This document shows positions 1 through 7,208 of a stretch of 16,800 nt of DNA, piece after piece. A program made the position numbers and the translations under genes. The notes under the pieces are model-generated. The model was not told the DNA's origin. It saw only the letters and a list, made by a program, of their open reading frames with translations, and searched no databases. The DNA comes from Oscillospiraceae bacterium (GTDB lineage Bacteria; Bacillota; Clostridia; Oscillospirales; Acutalibacteraceae), in NCBI GenBank assembly GCA_902761265.1, contig CACWJV010000013.1, positions 1 through 16,800 on the forward strand, written 5' to 3'. Numbering within the stretch: the first letter of the stretch is position 1; each line of letters starts with the position of its first letter.

Positions 1-1
1 C

Positions 2-361
2 AATGAACAGAACGGACTGCACTACACTCTGCATGGCGACTACTATCTGCCGGATCTTGTCCTCTCCGAAAAGGATTATCCGCCGCTCGGCAAATACGGC
101 AGGATGCGCAAAACCTATCTGCAGGAGCATCACAAGGTGCTGTATAGTCGAATGTTGATGGATGGCTCGCTTTGGCAGCATCTGCGCGATGTGGACGAAC
201 AGACACGGGGCATGGTAGATTCCATCGTTTCCAGTATGGCGGAGGTTGATGGCGTGACGGAAGAACTGAAGGCAACCGATCAAATGCGTTGGGTCGGGCT
301 GATGAACAATTATACACACTGTGCCGAAGAATTGGTGCTGCGGGAGATCGTGTACACATGA
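2..361 (+). CDS. tnpV: TnpV-like transposon-encoded protein, 5' end cut by window
   Basis: The frame is open from base 2, so the gene starts before the window. The visible 119 residues contain LHYTLHGDYYLPDL, then YGRMRKTYLQEH, then GVTEELKATDQMRWVGLMNN near the end. I recognise this order as the TnpV family of Tn4451-like and other clostridial mobile elements. TnpV has no established biochemical activity; it travels with large serine recombinases and mobilization genes. It converges here on the serine recombinase at 643-2244. Its last codons overlap the start of the next ORF (ATGA, 358-361), suggesting translational coupling. Family assignment is confident from recall; function is unknown. 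Confidence 0.85.
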   Translation, partial: NEQNGLHYTLHGDYYLPDLVLSEKDYPPLGKYGRMRKTYLQEHHKVLYSRMLMDGSLWQHLRDVDEQTRGMVDSIVSSMAEVDGVTEELKATDQMRWVGLMNNYTHCAEELVLREIVYT

Positions 362-594
362 GGCACTGGCTATCTGCCGATCGCAAAATCTATTATCATA
401 TTGAGATACCGCGTACATTGGCGGCTAAGTTTTGGAGCATGATGGCAGGAAACTTTGAGTTTATCGTGACACGCCGACAGCATTCGCCGAACGGAAAAGA
501 TTTGAGCATTGAATTAAAGGTTACGAAATCAAAGGAATCCATTGCATCGAGCGAGAGCAGTATGACCTTTACAGAAAAACGGCAGGAAGAGTAA
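358..594 (+). CDS. Small hypothetical protein coupled to TnpV (78 aa)
   Basis: The ATG at 358 overlaps the TnpV stop in an ATGA arrangement, so translation is probably coupled. The product starts MRHWLSADRKIYYHIEIPRT and is basic, with one likely beta-rich half and a polar Ser/Lys/Glu-rich tail. I do not recognise a family or a motif. The frame can be read upstream to 289, but the overlapping start is the better choice because it avoids an 73-nt overlap with TnpV. It ends 9 bp before a strong hairpin, consistent with being the last gene of the transcript. It could be a decayed fragment, but nothing in the sequence proves that. Confidence 0.55.
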   Translation: MRHWLSADRKIYYHIEIPRTLAAKFWSMMAGNFEFIVTRRQHSPNGKDLSIELKVTKSKESIASSESSMTFTEKRQEE

Positions 595-602
595 ACAAAT
601 AT

Positions 603-640
603 CCGGGCAGAGTTCACAAATGAAATCTGCCCGGTCATTT
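603..640. terminator. Bidirectional terminator between convergent genes
   Basis: CCGGGCAGA (603-611) pairs perfectly with TCTGCCCGG (626-634) around a 14-nt loop. On the plus strand TCATTTTGTT follows; on the minus strand the flank reads ATATTTGTTTAC. It lies between two genes that end at 594 (plus) and 643 (minus), the expected place for a shared terminator. Confidence 0.7.
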
Positions 641-642
641 TG

Positions 643-2244
643 TTATGCCGCTTCAACAACATCCAGTCCGTTCAAGAATTGCTGGTAATCAAAGTTGAAG
701 TCGATGTGTAGCTTGTACCCACGATAAACATCCACCCGCCGAATCAGACAGTTCACAATCATCTTTTTCTTTTCAAACGATGCCGTTTCATAAAGCTCCG
801 CCCATGAAACCAGCGTGTCAAAACTCGCGGTCACCTCACGAAGAAGCTGCTCACTGTCAGCAACACTGCTTTCAGCTTCCATACATAGCTTTCCAAGTCG
901 CTCACATTCTTTTTCTGCATCGGCAATCAGACCGGAAAGGGTGTCAGTGGAAAATGCACTTTCGCCCTTGATGGCCTTGACAACCTCGCTTTTTAGCACA
1001 TTCAGATTGTCCAACGCTTTGGCGTGGTCGGCGTTCAGTACAAGCAACCGTGCCTTGCGCAAATCCAGTTCATTGGCATAACGCACCCGAATCATCTCGG
1101 CTTTCGGAATTGCTCGCATTTTGGCGAAGATGCCGCGCACGATCTCGTCGATCAGATCGTCAAGGATGTGCAGTGTGTAGCCGGTCTGCCCGGTACATTC
1201 GGTCTGCTTGCGGGTTTTTCCATAACAGGCGTAACGGACGCGCCTGGTGTTGTCAACGGTGCCGTCTTTGCGTTTGCGGCAGCGGCCGCTGGTGGTGAGC
1301 GTCAGCTTCGCGCCGCAGTGCCCGCAATAAGCTTTGCCGGACAGCAGAGCTTGTCCCTTGGTGATCAGCGGCACGGTGTTCTTCTCCTTCCATTTCTCTG
1401 ATCGCGCTTGCATGATAGCCCTGGTTTTTTCAAACTGCTCCGGCGAAATGATTTGAATCGATGGAATGATTTCCGAGCGTGACTCGCCGCTGCGCAGAAC
1501 GCCGGTGTAGGTCAGGTTGTTCAGAATGCCGCGAATGCTCGCCGCGTGCCAAGGCTTGCCTGTGCGCGCCCGGTAGCCCTGCTCATTCAGCCAGGTCGTG
1601 ATGCGATGGGTGCCGTAGCCCTCGTTTGTGTATTTATCGAAGATTAACCTGACTACCAGCGCTTCAGATGGGTTGATTTTCAGATCAAACAGTTCATGCT
1701 TTCGCTTGTTGATCCGTCCGCTTTTCACAAGGTCGTATCCGTAAGCTGCCGGGCCGCCCTTGTAGTGTCCGGCCTCGACCATCTGCCCGAGACTGGTTTT
1801 GGTACGCACAGAGGTTTTGACGCTTTCGCCGTCTGCCTGCCAGAAGCGGATATAGTTGAGCAGCTTGTCAATGTGGTTGTCAAAGCGCTGTTCGCCCTCC
1901 TGCGTGCTCCAGACCTCAATGCCGTTCTTGACGAACCATTCCACCACAAACGGCGTTTCGTCTGCGATACGACCAATTCGGTCAAACATGAAGACCAGCA
2001 GAATGTCGAACTCCTTTTTCAGTGCAAGCTCTTTGATTGCCTGTAACTTGTCTCGCGCCTCGGCGCGGACCTTGTGGCCGGATACGCCGTCCTCCTGTTC
2101 CTCGTGCACGATTTGCCAGCCCATCTCATCGGCAAACTTGTGACAGGCTTTTCTCTGCATGGGGATGTCGGCTTCGTGGTTGCTGTCGTAATCGACCTGT
2201 TTCCCTGTTGAAACACGGTAAAGGCAACATACTCGTTTACTCAT
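643..2244 (-). CDS. Large serine recombinase (site-specific integrase/excisionase)
   Basis: A 533-aa large serine recombinase that would cut and rejoin attachment sites through a 5'-phosphoserine link. The N-terminal resolvase domain shows LYRVSTGKQ with the likely nucleophile Ser12, and FMFDRIGR near residues 85-92. The middle recombinase domain holds GGPAAYGYDL and LNNLTYTGVLRSGE. A zinc beta-ribbon follows with Cys307, Cys310, Cys340 and Cys350. A coiled-coil-like stretch and a C-terminal domain complete it. The start is supported by AAAGGAGG seven bases upstream; it overlaps the previous stop as TGATG. It is the last gene of the leftward mobile operon, and such recombinases often lie at an element's edge. 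Attachment sites cannot be identified from one sequence. Confidence 0.93.
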   Translation of the reverse strand: MSKRVCCLYRVSTGKQVDYDSNHEADIPMQRKACHKFADEMGWQIVHEEQEDGVSGHKVRAEARDKLQAIKELALKKEFDILLVFMFDRIGRIADETPFVVEWFVKNGIEVWSTQEGEQRFDNHIDKLLNYIRFWQADGESVKTSVRTKTSLGQMVEAGHYKGGPAAYGYDLVKSGRINKRKHELFDLKINPSEALVVRLIFDKYTNEGYGTHRITTWLNEQGYRARTGKPWHAASIRGILNNLTYTGVLRSGESRSEIIPSIQIISPEQFEKTRAIMQARSEKWKEKNTVPLITKGQALLSGKAYCGHCGAKLTLTTSGRCRKRKDGTVDNTRRVRYACYGKTRKQTECTGQTGYTLHILDDLIDEIVRGIFAKMRAIPKAEMIRVRYANELDLRKARLLVLNADHAKALDNLNVLKSEVVKAIKGESAFSTDTLSGLIADAEKECERLGKLCMEAESSVADSEQLLREVTASFDTLVSWAELYETASFEKKKMIVNCLIRRVDVYRGYKLHIDFNFDYQQFLNGLDVVEAA

Positions 2245-2459
2245 CAGACCGCCTCCTTTGGCTTTTTCTCCATTTTACACGGAGCGGGGGAGACCTGTCG
2301 AATGTGCGAATCACCGAGCAGGATTTCCCGCAGGCGCGGCAGGATGTCCGGGTTCGGCTTTTCTGTAAAGGTCGCTGTGACTTCATAGCCTTTGACTTTG
2401 AATGTGTATTCCGCACGGACGTCGCACAGGAACGCCCAAATGATTTTGCAGATGTTCAT
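2244..2459 (-). CDS. Small hypothetical protein of the mobile operon (71 aa)
   Basis: The product begins MNICKIIWAFLCDVRAEYTF and contains a KVKGYEVTATFTEKPNPDI stretch, then a basic tail ending PKEAV. I recognise no family. I chose the ATG at 2459 because AGGTGAGG precedes it by about four bases, whereas the upstream in-frame ATG at 2474 lies within that region and overlaps the ParB end. Its stop overlaps the recombinase start by one base (TGATG), implying translational coupling. Position between a ParB-like gene and a serine recombinase suggests an accessory role in the element's maintenance or excision, but that is inference from context only. Confidence 0.65.
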   Translation of the reverse strand: MNICKIIWAFLCDVRAEYTFKVKGYEVTATFTEKPNPDILPRLREILLGDSHIRQVSPAPCKMEKKPKEAV

Positions 2460-2463
2460 TTCC

Positions 2464-3327
2464 TCACCTCGCATCCCGATCCCGCTGGCGTTTCAGATAG
2501 CGTTGATAATACTCGCAGGCGCGGAACACAAACTCTTCCAGTTGCCGGTCTGTGGCACGCGGCGCAAATTGGCGCAGACGTTCCAGCGGCAGTTTCAGCG
2601 TTTCCTTTTGGTTCGGTTTCGGTTCCGCCATGATCGCGCCGATGCTTTCCGGGCCTAATCTACCGGCGGCATAGTCTTTGTGCATCCTAACTGCTTGTGC
2701 ATAAGATGGCGTACAGTCCAGAGCCTCCATTTCGGAAAGCAAGTGGCGCTGTGTAGGTTCATCCAGATAGGACAGCTCGACACCGACGGAAAAGGCGATC
2801 TTGTCTTCGTCCATTTTGTCGAGCAGTTTCGGGATAAGATACGTTAAGCGGATATACCGCTGGACGGTTTTGTAACTCTCTCCTGCTTCAGCGCCGATGA
2901 GCGCCATTGTGCGGGGCGTGTCCGACTTTGGGACGATTTGTCCCAAAGTGAAATCAATCGCCTTGCCCTGACGTTTCATCGCATCGTATTTCAACTTGTA
3001 CGCAAAGGCTTTCTCGCTGGGCAGCAGCTGCCCGCGATGCAGATTGCAGTCCACCAGAAGAATCGCGGCTTCGTCCCGATTCAGGGCATGAATAAAGGCA
3101 GGGACTTCGGTAAGCCCTGCCTTTTGTGCTGCCCGTAATCTGCGGTGGCCGGAGATTACCTCGTATTCGTCCACCGTGTTTCCCAACGGTCGGACAAGAA
3201 GCGGCTCCGCAATGCCCTGTGTTTGGATGCTTTCGATTAAGCTGTTCATTTCTTCATCATCCCGCACTTTGAACGGATGGCCTTCGAACGGGTGCAGTTT
3301 GTTGATTTGAATATTGGTTACTGTCAT
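2464..3327 (-). CDS. parB: ParB/Spo0J-like nuclease-fold DNA-binding protein
   Basis: A 287-aa ParB-family protein. The N-terminal ParB domain is clear: KVRDDEEMNSLIESIQTQGIAEPL at about residues 20-44, then the nucleotide-binding motif VISGHRRLRAAQKAG (58-71) and VDCNLHRGQLLPSEKA (92-106), the equivalent of the ENxQRxxL box. A HTH region lies near residues 125-165 (IVPKSDTPRTMALIGAEAGESYKTVQRYIRL). The ATG at 3327 has GAAAGGA about 11 bases upstream; the TTG three codons earlier has poor spacing. No ParA is adjacent, so in this element class it may act as a regulator or centromere protein rather than in a classical ParAB system. The symbol is generic. Confidence 0.88.
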   Translation of the reverse strand: MTVTNIQINKLHPFEGHPFKVRDDEEMNSLIESIQTQGIAEPLLVRPLGNTVDEYEVISGHRRLRAAQKAGLTEVPAFIHALNRDEAAILLVDCNLHRGQLLPSEKAFAYKLKYDAMKRQGKAIDFTLGQIVPKSDTPRTMALIGAEAGESYKTVQRYIRLTYLIPKLLDKMDEDKIAFSVGVELSYLDEPTQRHLLSEMEALDCTPSYAQAVRMHKDYAAGRLGPESIGAIMAEPKPNQKETLKLPLERLRQFAPRATDRQLEEFVFRACEYYQRYLKRQRDRDAR

Positions 3328-3332
3328 AAATA

Positions 3333-4745
3333 TCAAGTCCTTTCGTAATTATTTTGATTTCGTTGTTTTGTGTATGCTTGGATTTCAAGGTCGCGCTCCA
3401 AAATCATCATTTTCAAAAGTTCCGGCGCACGATGTTCGATACGTTCCGCAATCTTGTTTTGCTGCCGCAGCGGTTTCAGCTTTTTTGAAATGACCTTTGC
3501 CTGCTGTTTCAGCGCCGTTTTTTCACGCTCGTCCGAACAACGCCGAATTCTGTTGCGAATCTTCTGCCGATCTGCTTCCAGCGCCTTGATCTGCGCTTCC
3601 AGATCGTCGTGGAAATCAAAAAGCTCCTGCATAGACGAAATCTTGTTGTCTATGAGGAGCCTGAATTCCTGTTCGATTTTCGGCGCTTCGGTGATCAGCT
3701 TGCGCAGACCCGGCGTTTGCGGCGTGTAGTCAGCTCGTTCCGTTGCCAGTTTGATTAGCAGCATGAGGATCAGAAACAAATTGATGATCATCAGTGCTGC
3801 CACATCGGCGGCTGTGTTCGGCCGCGGAAGAAGATATTCTAACCGTTTGAGTTCCTTGTTGACCGGATAGATCGACGGTTTGTAAATAGGATGGTCGAGC
3901 ATATAGAACGCGACGCGGTTGATAGAGCTGTAGCTCCATAGCTTGTGGCCGTCCAGTTCTTTCATGATCCATTCTTTTGTAAAGCCGAGCTTGTCAATCC
4001 GCACCGCGCGTTCCCAATCAACAGCACGAACCGTCCAGTGCGCATGCCGTGGATTAAAGTCACACACATATCCGATTGCATTCATTCTTCGAATCAAATC
4101 TTGCGGCGAGTACGCTTCCCGTAAGCAACGCGAAAAGTCTTCGCGCAGAATATCCCGGTGCGTTTTGCCGCCGTCCTTGTGAATCCAGTAGGTGGCTTTT
4201 TCGCCGCCATAGAACGGCGCGTTCTGCAAAACGGATTTGCCGTATTCCTGACAAACAGCGTCGGAGACCTCGCGTAGCCGCCGGTGATCCTTGATCTGAT
4301 TTCGATACTTTTTGCCGGTGACGAACGACGAACTGTTCCAGCAAAAATGATTATGCAGGTTATCCGTGTTCAGATGGGTTGTCACTACAACTTCATATTG
4401 ATCTCCCCACATACGCCGCGCAGTTTCCAATCCGATCCGGTGCGCTTCCTCCGGTGTAACTTCACCGGCAGCAAAGCTCTGAAACCCATGGTAGCCAACG
4501 ATCTTGCCCGTTTCATGAAAGCGCCGCTTGGTGCGCAGCATATATTCATACGCTTTCTTCTTCGGACAGTTGATTGCGCTGACGTACATGGTCTTATCCG
4601 TCTTGTCACTGTTTTCGACATACCGCAGTGCCTGCCACAGGTCGTCATCGAGAAACTTCCGGTCAACGGTTTTGTCCGGGTTCTCGGCGTAGGCGATGGT
4701 TTCCTTTAGATGATTGTAGACCGGCCAAAAGCCCGTGGTTGCCAT
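3333..4745 (-). CDS. Relaxase/mobilization nuclease (MOBP-like)
   Basis: A 470-aa relaxase that would nick oriT and stay covalently bound to the 5' end. The N-terminus has the AYAENPDKT signature. At 86-133 come HGFQSFAAGEVTPEEAH and HLNTDNLHNHF, with the metal-binding His124, His131 and His133. The overall pattern matches MOBP relaxases of Tn1549-like clostridial elements. The catalytic tyrosine is probably among the first 20 or 40-60 residues, not pinned down. Residues about 313-333 (AADVAALMIINLFLILMLL) are strongly hydrophobic, like a transmembrane helix, and residues 355-450 are a charged coiled coil. GGGAGATG precedes the start. MobC ends two bases upstream, so the two are coexpressed. 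Confidence 0.9.
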   Translation of the reverse strand: MATTGFWPVYNHLKETIAYAENPDKTVDRKFLDDDLWQALRYVENSDKTDKTMYVSAINCPKKKAYEYMLRTKRRFHETGKIVGYHGFQSFAAGEVTPEEAHRIGLETARRMWGDQYEVVVTTHLNTDNLHNHFCWNSSSFVTGKKYRNQIKDHRRLREVSDAVCQEYGKSVLQNAPFYGGEKATYWIHKDGGKTHRDILREDFSRCLREAYSPQDLIRRMNAIGYVCDFNPRHAHWTVRAVDWERAVRIDKLGFTKEWIMKELDGHKLWSYSSINRVAFYMLDHPIYKPSIYPVNKELKRLEYLLPRPNTAADVAALMIINLFLILMLLIKLATERADYTPQTPGLRKLITEAPKIEQEFRLLIDNKISSMQELFDFHDDLEAQIKALEADRQKIRNRIRRCSDEREKTALKQQAKVISKKLKPLRQQNKIAERIEHRAPELLKMMILERDLEIQAYTKQRNQNNYERT

Positions 4746-4747
4746 GC

Positions 4748-5092
4748 TCAGACATCTCCCACGTCCGCGAAGTAATCCGAAAGCGTCCGGTCTTCTTCCA
4801 GCAGCGTTTCTTTCGATGGAGGTGAGCCTTCAAACAGGCGGCTGTAGATCAGGTCAAGCACTTCCAGCAGCCGGGCTTCCGTTTTCTCGGACAGATTCTT
4901 GTTTGCAACCTCGCAGAGCTTCTTGTAAAGGTTCAGATACGCGCCGAGGTTCAGTACTTTCGGCTCAAAGCCAAGTGCACGCTGCAAAAGATAATCGCCC
5001 TGCTTCAACCCACAGGCTTTGGCGTTCTTCCTGATCTGTTCCCGCTGCTTTTGATTGCATTTGAAATACATTCCGGTTTCTTTTTTAGACAT
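4748..5092 (-). CDS. mobC: MobC-like relaxosome accessory protein (ribbon-helix-helix type)
   Basis: A 114-aa basic protein starting MSKKETGMYFKCNQKQREQI, with RKNAKACGLKQGDYLLQRAL after it. That is the short beta strand plus two helices typical of mobilization proteins of the MobC/ribbon-helix-helix class, which bind oriT and bring in the relaxase. The remaining half (LNLYKKLCEVANKNLSEKTEARLLEVLDLIYSRL region) is helical. GAAAGGA lies 8 bases before the ATG. It is followed after two bases by the relaxase gene, the usual order. No good promoter is visible in the 84 bases upstream, so transcription may come partly from readthrough of the terminator at 5125-5156. Confidence 0.8.
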   Translation of the reverse strand: MSKKETGMYFKCNQKQREQIRKNAKACGLKQGDYLLQRALGFEPKVLNLGAYLNLYKKLCEVANKNLSEKTEARLLEVLDLIYSRLFEGSPPSKETLLEEDRTLSDYFADVGDV

Positions 5093-5124
5093 TGCATCAG
5101 TCCTTTCTATCTGATTTTGGGCAG

Positions 5125-5156
5125 TAAAAAACCGATGAGTGTTTAGCCCATCGGTT
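5125..5156 (-). terminator. Rho-independent terminator of the AbiEii cassette
   Basis: On the minus strand AACCGATG (5156-5149) pairs with CATCGGTT (5137-5130) around an 11-nt loop and runs into a T tract. It sits 20 bp after the AbiEii stop at 5177, so it ends the HTH-AbiEii transcript and insulates it from mobC. Confidence 0.8.
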
Positions 5157-5176
5157 CGCTGTCTTGATTTTGTTTT

Positions 5177-5905
5177 TTACCGTTCTAAATCTCTGCTTTT
5201 CGGGAGGATGTCTTTGATAAATGCTTTTACAGCTCGATACACCTCGTCAAACGGCGGTTTGGAAACGTCTCCCTCAAAACGGAACTTTTCATAAGAATGT
5301 CGCAGATTCTCCCGTCTGTGCAAAAAGCCGTGGAAGCCGTCCAGCGTCCTTTGGCTGTTTTTCAGCGTTTTCTGAACTGCGATACGATCAAAGGTGAAAA
5401 CCTTTGAAAGGTAATACAGATCCACAACATCTTTGATTCGGCGGAACACCTTGTCGGTTGAGATTGCTGCAACCTTATCGGCAATCATCTGAATCGGTGA
5501 AACACCGCAGAAGCGAAGCCCGGCGACTTCATAGATTTATATCGGCGGTGCAGGACGGTTGACGTCCATATCCATGGTGAACAGAATCTCTCCGGAGGCA
5601 GCGTCCTTTATTTCAAACCCGGCGGAGCGACCCTCGCCGTACATTCTGTAAAGGCTTACCTCCAAATCAATGCCGCTCTTTTTGAGAGCGCTTTGCAGCG
5701 ATTCCACCATCTGCTCCGCCGTCGGCGGAGCGTCAGAAATCCAGTTTGCGTCAATATCAACAGTGTGCCGTGTTTCTTCGACATATCCAGCTTCCATCAA
5801 ACAAGCTTTCAAAACCATAGAACCCTTAAAGTTGACGGGAATACCGCTGTCATAGACAGCCTTCATCACCTGATACATCAGTTTTTCTTCTGCGGTGATA
5901 TTCAT
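5177..5905 (-). pseudogene. AbiEii/AbiGii-type nucleotidyltransferase toxin, interrupted by an in-frame TAA
   Basis: One continuous frame of 243 codons reads as an AbiEii-family nucleotidyltransferase, the toxin of type IV abortive-infection systems. The N-terminal piece has FKGSMVLKACLMEAGY (Gly28-Ser29) and HTVDIDANW (Asp50, Asp52), the GS...DxD nucleotidyltransferase signature. The C-terminal piece has FCGVSPIQMIADKVAAIS then KVFRRIKDVVDLYYLSKVF, typical of the second half. Codon 123 (5537-5539) is TAA, in the same frame, between RPAPPI and IYEVAGLRF; from memory homologues have a Lys here, and AAA to TAA is one substitution. No frameshift is needed. GGAG lies about eight bases before the ATG. 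The product is probably truncated and inactive, unless there is readthrough, reinitiation at Met5488, or a sequencing error. Confidence 0.82.
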
Positions 5906-5916
5906 TTGATCATCTC

Positions 5917-6567
5917 CTAATCGTTGTAATAGTCTATCGCTTCTCGCATGAGTTCTTCAAACCGTTCCTGATATTCAGGCGGAACGAACAGACCGCTGAA
6001 GCTTTCATAGTGGGAATAATAGTACTTGCTGAGCGCTTCCGTGATACCCTGCATATCCAGAATCTTTTCATTGGCAAGTGCGTCGCAAAGCGTTCTGTTG
6101 AAATCGGTAAACAAAAGACCGTTCTTTTCAACGACGTTATATGGGCTCACATGATCCCCAAGTACAGCAACGCCGTTGAAGCGCGTAACGGAATCGTCGC
6201 CGTATACCCAAATCAAAAACTCATCGCTATGACCGCCGAAGCTACCGTGGCACATCAGCGCTTCATCCAGCGCGAAAACAACGACTTCGCCGATCCGCTC
6301 ACGAACAGCCTTCAGCCAGGAAAGCGACCCAATGAAATCTCTGCGCTTCGGCAGGTCGACCTTGTGCGGATCGTATTGCGGCAATGTCACCGTCTTTCGG
6401 TTCACTAAATCTTCCCGTATGCGGTCTTCAAGCAGACGCATCACATAGTCAGGCGGCGTGCGCACACCTGATTCCCAGTTTTGAACGGTGCGAAAAGGAA
6501 TGTTGTATCGTGCGGCAAATTGGCCCTGCGTATCTCCCAGCCGAGTTCTCATTTCGCGGATAGACAT
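5917..6567 (-). CDS. XRE-type HTH protein paired with AbiEii (putative antitoxin/repressor)
   Basis: A 216-aa protein with an N-terminal Cro/CI-type helix-turn-helix: REMRTRLGDTQGQFAARYN then IPFRTVQNWESGVRTPP, about residues 4-40. The rest (FIGSLSWLKAVRERIG, HSDEFLIWVYGDDSVTRFNG, and an acidic C-terminus ending EAIDYYND) I do not recognise as a named domain. I chose the ATG at 6567 because GAGGTGAT lies four bases upstream; the frame extends nine codons further without a better signal. It is the first gene of a two-gene cassette with AbiEii 11 bp downstream, the position taken by the antitoxin in AbiE-like systems. Autoregulation is likely but not shown. Confidence 0.75.
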   Translation of the reverse strand: MSIREMRTRLGDTQGQFAARYNIPFRTVQNWESGVRTPPDYVMRLLEDRIREDLVNRKTVTLPQYDPHKVDLPKRRDFIGSLSWLKAVRERIGEVVVFALDEALMCHGSFGGHSDEFLIWVYGDDSVTRFNGVAVLGDHVSPYNVVEKNGLLFTDFNRTLCDALANEKILDMQGITEALSKYYYSHYESFSGLFVPPEYQERFEELMREAIDYYND

Positions 6568-6585
6568 ATTGATCACCTCGTTTAT

Positions 6586-6614
6586 ATGATACACTCAATG
6601 GGTGCATTTGTCAA
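6586..6614 (-). promoter_or_regulatory. Sigma-A promoter of the HTH-AbiEii cassette
   Basis: Read on the minus strand: TTGACA (-35, 6614-6609), a 17-bp spacer, and TATCAT (-10, 6591-6586), ending 11 bp before the ribosome binding site region of the HTH gene. Box quality and spacing are both near ideal. Imperfect dyad arms CACTTGA and TTGAGTG overlap it and could be an operator for the HTH protein. Confidence 0.85.
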
Positions 6615-6647
6615 GTGCCAAATATTGGAATCACAGAGACGGGGTTC

Positions 6648-6709
6648 TTAGGGGCGGACAGCCCCTAAAGGTGCCGTATTAGCGGCGCGGCAAAATATAT
6701 AATTTTGCC
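6648..6709. other. Two-hairpin block, possible origin of transfer
   Basis: TTAGGGGC (6648-6655) pairs with GCCCCTAA (6661-6668) around five bases, and GGCAAAAT (6689-6696) pairs with ATTTTGCC (6702-6709) around ATATA. Both stems are perfect. The block lies in a 270-bp non-coding gap inside the mobilization module, outside any operon. Neither hairpin is followed by a T run, so they are not ordinary terminators. An oriT with its relaxase-recognition dyad is a reasonable reading, but no known nic sequence was recognised. Confidence 0.35.
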
Positions 6710-6821
6710 CTGCTCGTTACGGTATGAGACGCGAATGTCAGGTTAGGTTGGATCGTCCTTTCCGCGTCTCTGCCGTGTCAAAAGAGATGTGCCGAATTTT
6801 GCAAATGGGTATTATTGATGT

Positions 6822-6890
6822 TGAGCCACTTTGGCTCAGTTCCTTGGGGCAGAAATTATGTTTGAGCCAAAAACGGCGGGCCTTGGCTCA
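6822..6890. repeat. Two inverted pairs of TGAGCCA, candidate ParR-binding (parC-like) site
   Basis: TGAGCCA occurs at 6822-6828, with its complement at 6832-6838. TGAGCCAA occurs at 6863-6870, with its complement at 6883-6890; that last copy overlaps the stop of the parR-like gene. The same 8-mer TGAGCCAA is also found at the parR start codon (7207-7200, minus strand). Neither pair is followed by a T tract on the minus strand. Repeated short arms next to a parR-like gene fit a centromere or operator. Confidence 0.5.
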
Positions 6891-7208
6891 GCCGAACATC
6901 TCCAGTGCAGATAACACGTTTGCAGCATTTGCCGCCTGCTGTTCTTCGTCTTTTTCGGCAGGTAAAGCAACAGGGACTGCATCAGACAGCCCCTGCAACT
7001 CTTCTTTGAATACCTGCCGGATGTCCTCAAGTGAGAAATCGTAGGATCTCCCTTGTCGGTGAATCTGCTCCCACACTGCGGTTATGATGAACTTGTTGCG
7101 TGATTTGCGGTCAGTTTCTGACAGGCTTTGCAGAAAGCGCACGGCTTCGGCTTCTTCGGCGCTGTTCAGATCGAACCGCACGTTCAAGCGGTAAACGTTT
7201 TGGCTCAT
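6888..7208 (-). CDS. ParR-like centromere-binding/repressor protein
   Basis: A 106-aa protein starting MSQNVYRLNVRFDLNSAEEA, followed by a helical stretch (AVRFLQSLSETDRKSRNKFIITAVWEQI) that fits the ribbon-helix-helix DNA-binding fold of ParR/StbB partners. The C-terminal half is acidic and Ala/Gln-rich, of the kind that contacts the ParM filament. The ATG overlaps the stop of the actin-like gene by four bases (7205-7208), the standard parM-parR arrangement. ParR proteins diverge fast, so the assignment depends mostly on position and size. It could also be another small RHH regulator. TGAGCCAA repeats at both ends of the gene are possible binding sites. Confidence 0.7.
   Translation of the reverse strand: MSQNVYRLNVRFDLNSAEEAEAVRFLQSLSETDRKSRNKFIITAVWEQIHRQGRSYDFSLEDIRQVFKEELQGLSDAVPVALPAEKDEEQQAANAANVLSALEMFG

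Noticed and set aside
5177..5488. Separate 103-aa gene downstream of the AbiEii N-terminal part
   Set aside because: Same frame as 5537-5905 with family-like residues between the internal TAA and this Met, so it is the second half of one interrupted gene.
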